Source of the DNA: Nitrosophilus labii
GTDB lineage: Bacteria > Campylobacterota > Campylobacteria > Campylobacterales > Nitratiruptoraceae
Direction of reading: 5' to 3'
DNA: 64,000 bases
Assembly: GCF_014466985.1 (NCBI RefSeq)
Contig: NZ_AP022826.1
Span: 558,001-622,000 of the forward strand
Below the pieces are notes generated by a model. The model saw nothing but the letters and a program-made list of their open reading frames with translations. It had not been told where the DNA came from and did no database searches. Of this stretch, positions 33,413 through 43,430 are shown piece after piece. The first letter of the stretch is position 1. Each line of letters opens with the position of its first letter. A program made the translations under genes and the position numbers.

Positions 33413-36226
33413 ATGGATTTTATAGAGATTTTTGGAGCTAGAGAGAATAACTTAAAAGATATTCATCTTAAACTGCCTAAAAACAGACTGATAGTATTTA
33501 CCGGACTTTCCGGAAGCGGAAAGAGTACGCTTGCTTTTGAAACTCTTTACGCCGAAGGGCAAAGAAGATATATAGAGTCGTTATCTTCATACGCTAGACA
33601 GTTTTTGGAGCGTTTGGAAAAGCCCGACGTAGATAAGATAGAGGGACTTACGCCCGCTATAGCGATAGAACAAAAAACGACTAGTAAAAATCCTAGAAGT
33701 ACCGTAGGGACTATTACGGAGATTTATGATTATCTAAGACTTTTATACGCAAGAGTAGGGCTTCAACACTGCCATCTTTGCGGTAAGCCCATATCTCATA
33801 TGAGCGCCGAGGATATTATAAACGAGGTTTTAAAACTCCCGGAAGGAGCAAAACTGGTTATTATGGCTCCTCTTGTAAGAGAAAAAAAGGGAAGTTTTTC
33901 TGAACTTATAGAAAGTTTAAGACACAAAGGCTATGTTAGAGCTATGATAGACGGCGTTATGGTAAGACTCGATGAAGATATCGAGCTCTCAAAAACAAAA
34001 AAACATACCATAAAGGCCGTTATAGATAGAGTAGTGGTAAAAGATGACAATAGAAGTAGAATAGCCGCAGACGTTGAGAAAGCGTTAAAAGAGTCTTATG
34101 GCGAAGTTGAACTGCAGATCATAAACTATAAAGATCTAAACCTTGAAAAAGAGCATATCCATTACAGCGAACACCTAGCATGTTTTGACTGTAAGGTTAG
34201 TTTTGAACCGCTTGAGCCTCTTAGTTTTTCCTTTAACTCCCCAAAAGGAGCTTGTCCCGTTTGTGACGGATTGGGTATTAGATATACTCTTGATCTTGCC
34301 AAAATCATAGACGAATCTTTGCCTATCGAAAAAGGAGCCGTTAAGATACTTTACGGATACAACAGAAGCTACTATTTTACGTTTTTAAAGGCTTTTTGCG
34401 AAGTTGTGGGTATCGATACCACAAAAACTTTCGAGGAGTTGGAGGAATATGAAAAAAAGGCTATTTTATATGGAAGCGCCGAAGAGGTTAGGTTTAAGTG
34501 GAAAACCCACAATATTATGAGAATTTGGCCCGGAGTAGTTAAAATAGCTTACGATATGTTTAAAGAGGAAAAAGAACTTAACGAGTATATGAGCGAAAAA
34601 GTGTGCGATAAGTGTAAAGGATATAGACTAAAGCCTGAGAGCTTGGCAGTTAGGGTTGCTGGGAAAACGATAGCGGATATCTTGGATATGTCGATTGACG
34701 AGTGTTATAAGTTTTTTAACGAGGAGCGACATTTTGAGTATTTGACAAAACAGCAAAAAGTTATAGCCGCTCCTGTACTAAAAGAGATAAGAGAGAGACT
34801 CTTTTTTTTGGTTGATGTAGGTCTTGGATATCTTAGTTTGGGAAGAGACGCAAGAACAATAAGCGGCGGAGAAGCGCAAAGAATCAGAATCGCTTCTCAG
34901 ATAGGTAGCGGACTAACGGGCGTTATGTACGTATTGGACGAACCGAGTATAGGTTTGCATGAAAGAGATACGCAAAAGCTTATAAGAACTTTGAAAAATC
35001 TACAAAAAAAGGGAAATACGGTTATAGTAGTCGAACATGACAAAGAGACTATAGAGAGTGCTGATTTTATAGTAGATATAGGGCCGGGTGCAGGGAGATT
35101 TGGCGGAGAGGTAGTTTTTAGCGGAACTTTGGAGGAGCTAAAAAAAAGTGATACTTTGACGGCGCAGTATCTTACCGGCAAAAAAAAGATAGAGTATAAG
35201 TTTTATAGAGAACAAAATGAGTGGATAGAGATAAAAAACGTAAATGTTAACAATATAAAAAATTTAAACGTAAAAATTCCTCTTAGAAATTTTGTGGCGG
35301 TAACGGGAGTAAGCGGTAGCGGTAAAAGTTCTTTAGTACTTCAGACACTTTTGCCCGTAGCTAAAGAGATTTTAAACAGAGCGAAAAAGGTGAAAAAGGT
35401 TGCGGGCGTAGAGATTGAGGGGTTGGGAAATCTAGATAAAGTGATATATCTAGATCAAAGTCCCATAGGTAGAACTCCAAGAAGCAATCCTGCAACATAT
35501 ACGGGTGTTATGGATGAGATAAGAAATCTTTTTGCAAAAACAAAAGAGGCTCAGATACGAGGATATTCTCCGGGACGCTTTAGTTTTAACGTCAAAGGAG
35601 GCCGCTGCGAAAAGTGTAAAGGGGAAGGGGAGATTAAGATAGAGATGCATTTTCTACCGGATATAATGGTAAAATGTGATGCTTGTAAAGGAAAAAGATA
35701 TAATTCTCAAACGCTAGAGATAGAGTATAAAGGTAAAAATATAGCAGACGTACTAGCTATGAGCGTGGACGAAGCTATAGAGTTTTTTAAAAATATCCCA
35801 AAAATCTACCAAAAGTTAAAAACTTTACAAGATGTAGGTCTTGGATATATAACTCTTGGACAAAATGCGGTTACTTTAAGTGGAGGTGAAGCACAGAGGA
35901 TTAAACTTTCGCGAGAACTTAGCCGAAAGGATACCGGTAATACTCTATATATATTGGATGAGCCTACAACCGGCTTACATTTTGCCGATGTTGATAGGTT
36001 AACTAAAGTACTGCACCATCTAGTTGAGTTAGGAAATAGTGTGATTGTTATAGAACACAATCTCGACGTTATTAAAAATGCCGATTATATTATCGATATG
36101 GGTCCGGAGGGCGGTAAAAAGGGCGGAAAAATTATAGCCGAGGGCTCTCCAGAGTATATAGCGAAAAATCATAAAACACTAGGTAGTTTTACCGGTAAAT
36201 TTTTGGCTAAAGAGTTTAAAGTATAA
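33413..36226 (+). CDS. uvrA: Excinuclease ABC subunit A
   Basis: A 937-aa damage-recognition ATPase of nucleotide excision repair. It has two ABC modules with Walker A GLSGSGKSTLAFETL near residue 32 and GVSGSGKSSLVLQ near 632. The zinc fingers are CHLCGKPI/CFDC..CPVC and CEKCKGEGEIK/CDACKGKRY. The two ABC signatures are SGGEAQRIRIA and LSGGEAQRIKL. GAGGAG precedes the ATG. It lies 13 bp after the transporter gene, so the two may share a transcript. Confidence 0.98.
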   Translation: MDFIEIFGARENNLKDIHLKLPKNRLIVFTGLSGSGKSTLAFETLYAEGQRRYIESLSSYARQFLERLEKPDVDKIEGLTPAIAIEQKTTSKNPRSTVGTITEIYDYLRLLYARVGLQHCHLCGKPISHMSAEDIINEVLKLPEGAKLVIMAPLVREKKGSFSELIESLRHKGYVRAMIDGVMVRLDEDIELSKTKKHTIKAVIDRVVVKDDNRSRIAADVEKALKESYGEVELQIINYKDLNLEKEHIHYSEHLACFDCKVSFEPLEPLSFSFNSPKGACPVCDGLGIRYTLDLAKIIDESLPIEKGAVKILYGYNRSYYFTFLKAFCEVVGIDTTKTFEELEEYEKKAILYGSAEEVRFKWKTHNIMRIWPGVVKIAYDMFKEEKELNEYMSEKVCDKCKGYRLKPESLAVRVAGKTIADILDMSIDECYKFFNEERHFEYLTKQQKVIAAPVLKEIRERLFFLVDVGLGYLSLGRDARTISGGEAQRIRIASQIGSGLTGVMYVLDEPSIGLHERDTQKLIRTLKNLQKKGNTVIVVEHDKETIESADFIVDIGPGAGRFGGEVVFSGTLEELKKSDTLTAQYLTGKKKIEYKFYREQNEWIEIKNVNVNNIKNLNVKIPLRNFVAVTGVSGSGKSSLVLQTLLPVAKEILNRAKKVKKVAGVEIEGLGNLDKVIYLDQSPIGRTPRSNPATYTGVMDEIRNLFAKTKEAQIRGYSPGRFSFNVKGGRCEKCKGEGEIKIEMHFLPDIMVKCDACKGKRYNSQTLEIEYKGKNIADVLAMSVDEAIEFFKNIPKIYQKLKTLQDVGLGYITLGQNAVTLSGGEAQRIKLSRELSRKDTGNTLYILDEPTTGLHFADVDRLTKVLHHLVELGNSVIVIEHNLDVIKNADYIIDMGPEGGKKGGKIIAEGSPEYIAKNHKTLGSFTGKFLAKEFKV

Positions 36227-36269
36227 TTATAAAATATAGCTAGTCAAAATAAAAAAATTAGGTGTGAAG

Positions 36270-37082
36270 ATGAGAGAGTCGCTAGTAAAAAGGATAAGAA
36301 GTTTGCCCCCTTTACCAAAAACCGTAGAAGAGTTTGAAAAAGCCTATAACGATCCCAATGTAAGTTTGGAAGAGATAGCAAAAATTTTGTCTAATGACCC
36401 TATGATTGTGGCAAATATTTTAAAAAGAGTCAATTCTCCTTTTTACGCTCTTCGTGAAGAGATAACGGATATTACTCACGCTATATCTTTACTGGGGCTT
36501 TCTGAAGTAAAAGCGGTGGTTTTGGAAAACTCCATAAAAAAACTTTTAAATATCGATATGGAACCTTACGGTATAACCGCCGAAGAGTTTGCTCATATAT
36601 CCCATCTTCAAAACCATTTGATGTATAGATGGTATAGGAAAGTAGATAGTAGAAAACTTAAAGTACTTAACTTAGCCTCTTTTTTACAGGAAATGGGTAA
36701 GATCATCATAGCCGATGAGATAATAAAAGAGGATTTAGTATATCCTTTTAAGTCGGAAATTGAGACAGCGGCTGATATTGCATCTGTAGAAAAGATTTTT
36801 GTTGAAGCTTCTACTGCTATAGTTACTGCTGAAATGTTCGAATATTGGGGATTTGATGAGTTGTTTGTAAACTCTATAAAATATTCCGACGATTTTAAAA
36901 ACGCTCCTGAAGAGTGTTATGAGTATTCAAGAGCTTTATATATAGTAAAGAGTGCGGTTCCGGTAAATATGCCCCTAAAAGAGGCTGCAATAAATAGAGC
37001 GGAAAAAACCGCTTTAGAAGAAGGATTAAAGATAGAATTTTTAAGCGAGGCTATAGAGAGTTTGAAAAATATTACTTTTTAA
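36270..37082 (+). CDS. HDOD-domain signalling protein
   Basis: About 270 aa consisting essentially of one HDOD domain: RIRSLPPLPKTVEEF, then ILSNDPMIVANILKRVNSPFYAL, then DITHAISLLGLSEVKAVVLEN. HDOD proteins are degenerate HD phosphohydrolase relatives used in signalling and stress regulation; catalytic HD residues are lacking here. I prefer the ATG at 36270 (TAGGTG just before it); a GTG at 36264 overlaps that site. It overlaps the convergent neighbour by 11 bp. Confidence 0.85.
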   Translation: MRESLVKRIRSLPPLPKTVEEFEKAYNDPNVSLEEIAKILSNDPMIVANILKRVNSPFYALREEITDITHAISLLGLSEVKAVVLENSIKKLLNIDMEPYGITAEEFAHISHLQNHLMYRWYRKVDSRKLKVLNLASFLQEMGKIIIADEIIKEDLVYPFKSEIETAADIASVEKIFVEASTAIVTAEMFEYWGFDELFVNSIKYSDDFKNAPEECYEYSRALYIVKSAVPVNMPLKEAAINRAEKTALEEGLKIEFLSEAIESLKNITF

Positions 37083-37404
37083 AACACTCTAGAGCCTCTT
37101 CTTTACTCATCGCTTTTCCCCAACACATTTTCTCTTTTTTTAACATTTTAAGATCTCTTTTTAGTATATTTTTATAGTAGGTTTTGGGAAAGGTATTGCA
37201 AATAAGCAGCGAAAGCTGATCGCTTTTTTGGTTAAGAGGATATTTTTTTATACACTTTTTCGCATCTTCTAGTTTAAGGCACTCTAATCTTTTTTGATAG
37301 ATTTCCATAATGGAGTTTATCTGTATTATATTTTCTTCTCTGATTTTGGAAAAATCTTTTGCAAAAACATATATCGTTAACAAAAAGGTTAATAAAATTC
37401 TCAT
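37072..37404 (-). CDS. Small exported protein (110 aa), unknown
   Basis: An N-terminal signal peptide (MRILLTFLLTIYVFAKD) is followed by a Lys-rich helical body with four to five cysteines (CLKLEDAKKCIKK, LLICNTF, MCWGKAM, ALECFKK), which could form disulfides in the periplasm. The family is not recognised. It is convergent with the HDOD gene. Confidence 0.6.
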   Translation of the reverse strand: MRILLTFLLTIYVFAKDFSKIREENIIQINSIMEIYQKRLECLKLEDAKKCIKKYPLNQKSDQLSLLICNTFPKTYYKNILKRDLKMLKKEKMCWGKAMSKEEALECFKK

Positions 37405-37464
37405 AACTTCCCTTTTGGAAAATTTTTATAAAATTATACATAAATTTGTGCGGCAAGGATAAAG

Positions 37465-40128
37465 ATGAAAACTTTAACGATCATAGACACTTTCGGTTTT
37501 TTTTTCAGAAACTATTACGCTCTTCCTCCTCTTAAAAGCAAAAAGGGTTTTCCTACCGGACTTTTAACCGGTTTTATAAATTTTATATACAACCTATCTA
37601 AAGAGCATCAAAGTGATTATCTACTTTTTGCATTAGATAGCGAGGGTTCCTCTTTTAGAAACGATATAGATAAAAACTATAAAGCTCAGCGTCCTGAAGC
37701 ACCGCCTGAACTTTTACAGCAATTACCGGTTGCTATTGACTGGATAGATAAGATGGGCTTTAAACAGCTAAAACATGAAGGGGTAGAAGCTGATGACATA
37801 ATAGCTTCGATAGTTAAATGCGCTAAAGCGAAAGGGGTAAAAGTCAGGATAGTTAGCCATGATAAAGATCTTTATCAATTGATTGATGATGGAAATGTGG
37901 TTTTATACGATCCGATAAAAAAAGAGGAGATAGACGAAGAGAGAGCTGTAAAAAAGTTTGGCGTAGAGCCTAAACATATAAAAGATTTTCTTGCCCTTAC
38001 CGGAGACAGTGCTGATAATATACCCGGAGTAAGAGGTATTGGGCCAAAAACGGCTGCAAAACTGATAAATGAGTTTGGCAACGTTGAAAATATCTACGAA
38101 AATATTGATAAAGTTAAACCTGAACGCATAAAAAGACTTCTTACAGAGGGCAAAGAGCTTGCATTTTTAAGTAAAAAGTTAGTACAACTCAAAGATGACC
38201 TTTTTGAAGATTGTAACCTTAAAGAGTTTGAATTTCCGCAAATAAACCCTATATTAAAAATAGCGGATGAACTGATAGATTATAATATAACTTCTGTTTT
38301 AAACAGACTAAAAGCCAAACCTCTTATAGAAAAAAAAGAGGAGAGTGTAGAGTTTGAGGCTATTTTACTAGATAGTAAAGAGAAGATGATGGAAGTTATA
38401 GACTCAATACCCAAAGATGCTATAGTGGCTTTTGATACGGAAACGGATTCGTTAGATACCAAAAACGCAAATATTGTTGGGTTTAGTTTCTGTTTTGATA
38501 AAAAAAGAGCATATTACGTACCAGTAGGTCATAAATATCTTGGAGTAGGTGACCAAGTCTCTTTGGAGGATGCTTTAAAAGGTGTAAAAAAGATTTTAGA
38601 AAGAAGATTTTTTGGACACAATCTAAAGTTTGATCTATCTTTGTTATACGCTCACGGTTTAAAAGAGACAGTTTGCTATGCGGATACTATGATACTTGCT
38701 TGGCTGGTTGATCCTGAAAGTTCGGTAGGATTGGACTCTTTGGCGAAAAGATACTTTTCTCACTCTATGATAACTTACAAAGAAACCGTTAAAAAAGGCG
38801 AAGATTTTTCCTTGGTAAACATCGAAGAGGCAACAAAGTATGCGGCAGAAGATGCTTTTATAACTTATCTTTTATATTTTCAACTCTTACAAGAATTAAA
38901 AAATAAAGACTCCGAACATCTTTATAATGTAGCTAAAGAGGTCGAGTATCCTTTTATCAATACGCTTATCTGGATGGAGAAAGCGGGAATCAAGGTTGAT
39001 ATCGGATTTTTTGAAAAACTTCTTGTAAAAACACAAAAACGCTTGGAGGAACTGACAAAAAAGATTTATGAACTAGCCGGTTCGGAGTTTAATATCAATT
39101 CTACAAAACAGTTAGGATACGTTCTTTTTGAGAAACTGAAACTCCCGCCTGTTAAAAAGACAAAAACCGGATATAGTACAAATGAGTCTGTTTTAAATGA
39201 GCTAAAAGATAAACATGAGATTATAAAAGAGATTTTAGAGTATAGAGAGCTTTTTAAACTTAAAACCACATATATAGAGCCTCTTTTGAAACTTGGCTCT
39301 AAAGATAAAGAAAATCGCATATATACCTCTTTTATACAGACTGGAACCGCAACCGGAAGGCTTAGTTCTAAAAATCCGAACCTTCAAAACATTCCTGTAA
39401 AAACCGAAGTGGGTAGAGAGATAAGGTATGGTTTTATTGCAGATGAGGGAAAACTTTTGATAGGTATAGACTATTCTCAAATCGAGCTTAGACTTCTTGC
39501 CCATTTTAGTAAAGATCCCTCTTTAATCAAAGCTTTTATGGAAGATAAAGATATTCACTTAGAAACTGCTCAAAAACTGTTCGAAGAGGATGCAAAAGAG
39601 AAGAGAAATATTGCAAAAAGTATCAATTTCGGTCTCATTTACGGAATGGGAAGTAGGAAACTGGCTCAAACTTTAGGTATAAGTACAAAGGAGGCTAAAA
39701 CTATAATAGAGAGCTATTTTGCTTCTTTTCCTACGGTTAAAAGTTTTTTGGAATCTGTTGAGAATTTTGCAAAAGAAAAAGGTTACGTCGAGACTCTTCT
39801 TGGTAGAAGAAGATATTTCGATTTTGCTCATGCGAGCGCCGTTCAGATAGCAGCCTATTTGAGAGAAGCCACAAATACGGTTTTTCAAGGTAGTGCTGCT
39901 GATCTTATAAAATTAGCGATGAATAAAATAAAAGAAGAAATTAATAAAAAAAATTATCCGGCAAAAATAATTTTACAGATTCATGACGAACTTATTTTCG
40001 AAGTTCAAGAGAGTGAAGCGGAAGAACTTGCCCATATTTTCAAGGATATTATGGAAAATATTTATGTATTAAAAATTCCTCTAAAGTGCAGCGTGTCAGT
40101 TTCAAAAAGGTGGGGAGAGTTAAAATAG
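37465..40128 (+). CDS. polA: DNA polymerase I
   Basis: An 887-aa repair and Okazaki-fragment polymerase. The 5'-3' exonuclease domain has IDTFGFFFRNYYALPPL, EADDIIASIV and LTGDSADNIPGV. The 3'-5' proofreading domain keeps its acidic residues (FDTETDSL, GHNLKFDLSLL, YAAEDAFITYLL), unlike many bacterial PolA. The polymerase domain has TATGRLSSKNPNLQNIP, IGIDYSQIELRLLAH, KSINFGLIYGMG and QIHDELIFEV. AAGGA is before the ATG and a terminator hairpin follows. Confidence 0.98.
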   Translation: MKTLTIIDTFGFFFRNYYALPPLKSKKGFPTGLLTGFINFIYNLSKEHQSDYLLFALDSEGSSFRNDIDKNYKAQRPEAPPELLQQLPVAIDWIDKMGFKQLKHEGVEADDIIASIVKCAKAKGVKVRIVSHDKDLYQLIDDGNVVLYDPIKKEEIDEERAVKKFGVEPKHIKDFLALTGDSADNIPGVRGIGPKTAAKLINEFGNVENIYENIDKVKPERIKRLLTEGKELAFLSKKLVQLKDDLFEDCNLKEFEFPQINPILKIADELIDYNITSVLNRLKAKPLIEKKEESVEFEAILLDSKEKMMEVIDSIPKDAIVAFDTETDSLDTKNANIVGFSFCFDKKRAYYVPVGHKYLGVGDQVSLEDALKGVKKILERRFFGHNLKFDLSLLYAHGLKETVCYADTMILAWLVDPESSVGLDSLAKRYFSHSMITYKETVKKGEDFSLVNIEEATKYAAEDAFITYLLYFQLLQELKNKDSEHLYNVAKEVEYPFINTLIWMEKAGIKVDIGFFEKLLVKTQKRLEELTKKIYELAGSEFNINSTKQLGYVLFEKLKLPPVKKTKTGYSTNESVLNELKDKHEIIKEILEYRELFKLKTTYIEPLLKLGSKDKENRIYTSFIQTGTATGRLSSKNPNLQNIPVKTEVGREIRYGFIADEGKLLIGIDYSQIELRLLAHFSKDPSLIKAFMEDKDIHLETAQKLFEEDAKEKRNIAKSINFGLIYGMGSRKLAQTLGISTKEAKTIIESYFASFPTVKSFLESVENFAKEKGYVETLLGRRRYFDFAHASAVQIAAYLREATNTVFQGSAADLIKLAMNKIKEEINKKNYPAKIILQIHDELIFEVQESEAEELAHIFKDIMENIYVLKIPLKCSVSVSKRWGELK

Positions 40129-40155
40129 ATAAAAAAAAAGATAAAAAAAAGTTAT

Positions 40156-40178
40156 AAAGTCCCTAAACTCGGGACTTT
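40156..40178 (+). terminator. Terminator after polA
   Basis: AAAGTCCC-TAAACTC-GGGACTTT, an 8-bp perfect stem 28 bp after the polA stop. Confidence 0.8.
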
Positions 40179-40272
40179 AAACTTAAAATCAATAACTAAC
40201 TTAACAATAATTACACTCTTTAGGTAAAAACTTATTAAAATCTTATCTTCTACTAAATTCCGAGGTCTGATA

Positions 40273-43200
40273 ATGGTTAAATATTTAAAAAGTCTTTTTT
40301 TGTCAATAAAATCTGCAATTATTTATATGTTTATTTTTGCTATATCTATAGGGGTAGCTACGTTTATAGAAAACGACTATGGAACGCAAACCGCTAAAGC
40401 TTTGATCTATAACGCTAGATGGTTTGAAATTTTAATGATTATTTTAGCGGTGAATCTTATGTATAATATTTTTAGATTTAGACTTTTTCGTAAAGAGAAG
40501 TGGATAACCGGAGTTTTTCATTTTGCTTTTATAATCATATTGATCGGTGCTGCGGTTACAAGATATTTCGGATATGAAGGGATAATGCATATAAGAGAGG
40601 GTACGACTCAAGATAAAATAGTTTCTGATAGAACATACGTTTTAGTTGATATCGTTAAAGAGGGTAAAAGCTACCATTTCGAATCTCCGATACTTCTTTC
40701 AGCAATAGGCGAAAACCGTTTTAAAAAGAGTATAAATTTAGGTAATGAAGAGTTGATATTGGAGCTTAAAAGATACGTTCCAAACGCCAAGATAGAGTTT
40801 GTAAAAGATAAAAACGGGGAAAGTGTTGTATCTTTAATGATTTCTGCTGGCGGCGAAGTTGAAAATGTTACTTTGAAAAGAGGTGAATCTATTGATCTGG
40901 GTTCTTTTGTTTTAAGTTTCGAAGATAGCGTTAAAACAGAAAAAAAAGTGGTTAAAATCGAAGAGAAAGAGGGCAAACTCTATATAGATTCTCCCTTTGA
41001 AGTGCGTATTTTAAGTATGTCCGATAAAAAAGAACAAACTCTTAATAAGCACGAAAAACTTCCGTTTGAGAGGGGAAAACTCTATAGTATAAGCGGCGTA
41101 AATATAGTGGTTAAAGATTACCAAAAAGGAGTAAAGCCGATTCTTGTCTCGAAAGGTGCGAAGGTAAAAGAGAAAAATATACAAGACGCCCTTGTGTTTG
41201 AGTTAAGCTCAAAAGGAAGAAAAAAAGAGTTAACCCTTTTTGGCAAACCTAACCAAATCGGAAATCCGGTATATACCGAATTAGGAGATATGAAAATAAC
41301 CGTCACCTACGGTTCAAAAATAATAAAACTCCCTTTTGCTCTAAAGCTTGTAGATTTTCAAATAGAAAAATATCCCGGTTCTATGAGTCCTTCTTCATAC
41401 GCTAGTGAAGTGGTGTTGATTGATAATGAAAAAAAAGTTGTTATGCCTTATAAAATATATATGAATAATGTCTTAGATTATAGAGGATATAGATTTTTCC
41501 AAAGCTCTTACGATATGGATGAAAAAGGTACTATACTGTCTGTTAATCACGATCCGGGAACTATAATAACTTATATAGGATATACTTTACTGTTTTTAGG
41601 GATGATTTTTCATCTTTTTACGCCTCAAAGCAGATTTATGAAACTTATACGCCTTACTAAAAGAGTGCAAAAGAAACGTCAAGCTATGCTTATGAGCTCG
41701 GTTTTGTTGGTGGTTTTATTTTTACCTTTTAGTCTGTTAGCCGCAGAAAATGAGTCAAAAGATCCTTTAAAAATAGCTAAATCTTTTGATAAAAATCATG
41801 CCGAAAAATTTGGGGAATTATTAGTACAAGATAGAGACGGAAGAATAGAACCTGTAGATACTCTATCTAGAATGGTATTGGCAAAAGTTACAAAAAAAGA
41901 AAAATTTTTGGGACTTTCTTCAAATCAAGTTTTTTTAGGAATGACGATAAAACCAAATATCTGGCAAAATATAAAAATGATATATGTACACCATCCAAAA
42001 CTTAAAGAGATTTTGGGTTTGAAAAGTGAAGAAAAATATGCCTCTTTTAAAGAGTTTTTTGATCAAAACGGCAATTATCTTATAGAAAAGTATGTACAAG
42101 TAGCAGTTGCAAAAAAACCCTCTCAAAGAGATAAACTTGATAAAGAGGTTATAAAAGTTGATGAGAGAGTTAACGTATGTTATCTTGTTTATACCGGCGA
42201 ACTTTTAAGAATCTTTCCAAAACCCAACGATAAAAATCAAAAATGGTACTCTCCTATTGAAGCTATCAAGACATTTCCTCCAAAACAAGCAGAGCTTGTA
42301 CGTCTTATAACCGCTAGCTATTTTTCCAATATTGACGAAGCTCTTGTAAGCGGTGATTGGGAGAAGGCCGATAAAGCTTTAGAGGTTATTAAAGATTATC
42401 AAAAGTATTACGGCGCTTCTATAATACCTAGTAAAACTAAACTAAAAGCGGAACTTTTGTACAACAAGTTAGATATTTTCAATAGATTAGTTCCATACTA
42501 TACGATTATAGGTTTTTTACTTTTGATCTTAATCTTAGTAAATCTAATAAATCCAAAAATAAAGATAGAAGCCGTTATAAAGATAGGTCTATTTTTTATA
42601 ATTTTGGGATTTTTAGCTCAAACTTTTGGTCTTGGGCTTAGATGGTATGTGGCCGGACATGCACCTTGGAGTGACGGTTACGAGTCTATGGTTTACATAT
42701 CTTGGGCTATAGTTCTTGCCGGATTTTTCTTTTCAAAAAACTCTCCGATAGCTCTAGCTGCAACCGCTTTACTTAGCGGGCTAATCCTTTTCGTAGCTCA
42801 TCTTAATTGGCTTGATCCTCAAATAACCAATCTCGTTCCCGTTTTAAAATCGTACTGGCTTATGATTCACGTTTCGGTTATTACGGCAAGTTACGGCTTT
42901 TTGGGGCTTAGCGCTCTTTTAGCCTTTATAGTCTTGATACTCTATATTTTTATGAACGAAAACAATAAAAAAATACTTATTCTTACGATAAAAGAGCTTA
43001 CGTATACAAACGAAATGAGTCTTATTGTAGGGCTTATTTTAGTGACAATCGGAAACTTTTTAGGGGGCGTTTGGGCAAATGAGAGTTGGGGAAGATATTG
43101 GGGATGGGATCCTAAAGAGACTTGGGCTTTGGTAACGATCCTTATCTATGCTTGTGTAGAACATATGAGACTAGTTCCTAAACTAAACGGACTTTTTTTG

Positions 43201-43410
43201 TATAACGTAGCTTCTTTGCTTGCTTTTTCCTCGGTTATAATGACCTATTTTGGGGTAAATTTCTATCTATCCGGGCTTCATTCGTATGCTCAAGGAGATC
43301 CTGTACCTATCCCAACTTGGGTCTATTACGCCGTAGCGCTTCTGTTTTCGTTAATAGCCGCCGCTTACTATAAAAGAAGAAAATTGAACGTAGATTTGAG
43401 GATGAATTAA
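40273..43410 (+). CDS. ccsBA: Fused cytochrome c biogenesis protein ResB-CcsA (CcsBA)
   Basis: A 1045-aa system II cytochrome c synthase that exports heme and attaches it to apocytochrome CXXCH sites. The N-terminal ResB part has three transmembrane helices and a large periplasmic domain with a final helix near IITYIGYTLLFLGMIFHLF. The C-terminal CcsA part is multi-helical with the heme-handling WWD motif GRYWGWDPKETWALV and periplasmic histidines (VAGHAPWSDGYES, LMIHVSVIT, HSYAQGDP). The single-chain fusion is typical of Campylobacterota. Preceded by a 144-bp gap, followed by a bidirectional terminator. Confidence 0.96.
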   Translation: MVKYLKSLFLSIKSAIIYMFIFAISIGVATFIENDYGTQTAKALIYNARWFEILMIILAVNLMYNIFRFRLFRKEKWITGVFHFAFIIILIGAAVTRYFGYEGIMHIREGTTQDKIVSDRTYVLVDIVKEGKSYHFESPILLSAIGENRFKKSINLGNEELILELKRYVPNAKIEFVKDKNGESVVSLMISAGGEVENVTLKRGESIDLGSFVLSFEDSVKTEKKVVKIEEKEGKLYIDSPFEVRILSMSDKKEQTLNKHEKLPFERGKLYSISGVNIVVKDYQKGVKPILVSKGAKVKEKNIQDALVFELSSKGRKKELTLFGKPNQIGNPVYTELGDMKITVTYGSKIIKLPFALKLVDFQIEKYPGSMSPSSYASEVVLIDNEKKVVMPYKIYMNNVLDYRGYRFFQSSYDMDEKGTILSVNHDPGTIITYIGYTLLFLGMIFHLFTPQSRFMKLIRLTKRVQKKRQAMLMSSVLLVVLFLPFSLLAAENESKDPLKIAKSFDKNHAEKFGELLVQDRDGRIEPVDTLSRMVLAKVTKKEKFLGLSSNQVFLGMTIKPNIWQNIKMIYVHHPKLKEILGLKSEEKYASFKEFFDQNGNYLIEKYVQVAVAKKPSQRDKLDKEVIKVDERVNVCYLVYTGELLRIFPKPNDKNQKWYSPIEAIKTFPPKQAELVRLITASYFSNIDEALVSGDWEKADKALEVIKDYQKYYGASIIPSKTKLKAELLYNKLDIFNRLVPYYTIIGFLLLILILVNLINPKIKIEAVIKIGLFFIILGFLAQTFGLGLRWYVAGHAPWSDGYESMVYISWAIVLAGFFFSKNSPIALAATALLSGLILFVAHLNWLDPQITNLVPVLKSYWLMIHVSVITASYGFLGLSALLAFIVLILYIFMNENNKKILILTIKELTYTNEMSLIVGLILVTIGNFLGGVWANESWGRYWGWDPKETWALVTILIYACVEHMRLVPKLNGLFLYNVASLLAFSSVIMTYFGVNFYLSGLHSYAQGDPVPIPTWVYYAVALLFSLIAAAYYKRRKLNVDLRMN

Positions 43411-43430
43411 AGACGGTTAGAACCGTCTTT
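43409..43430. terminator. Bidirectional terminator between ccsBA and dnaJ
   Basis: AAAGACGGTT-AG-AACCGTCTTT: a perfect 10-bp stem with A- and T-runs on both sides, between convergent genes. Confidence 0.88.
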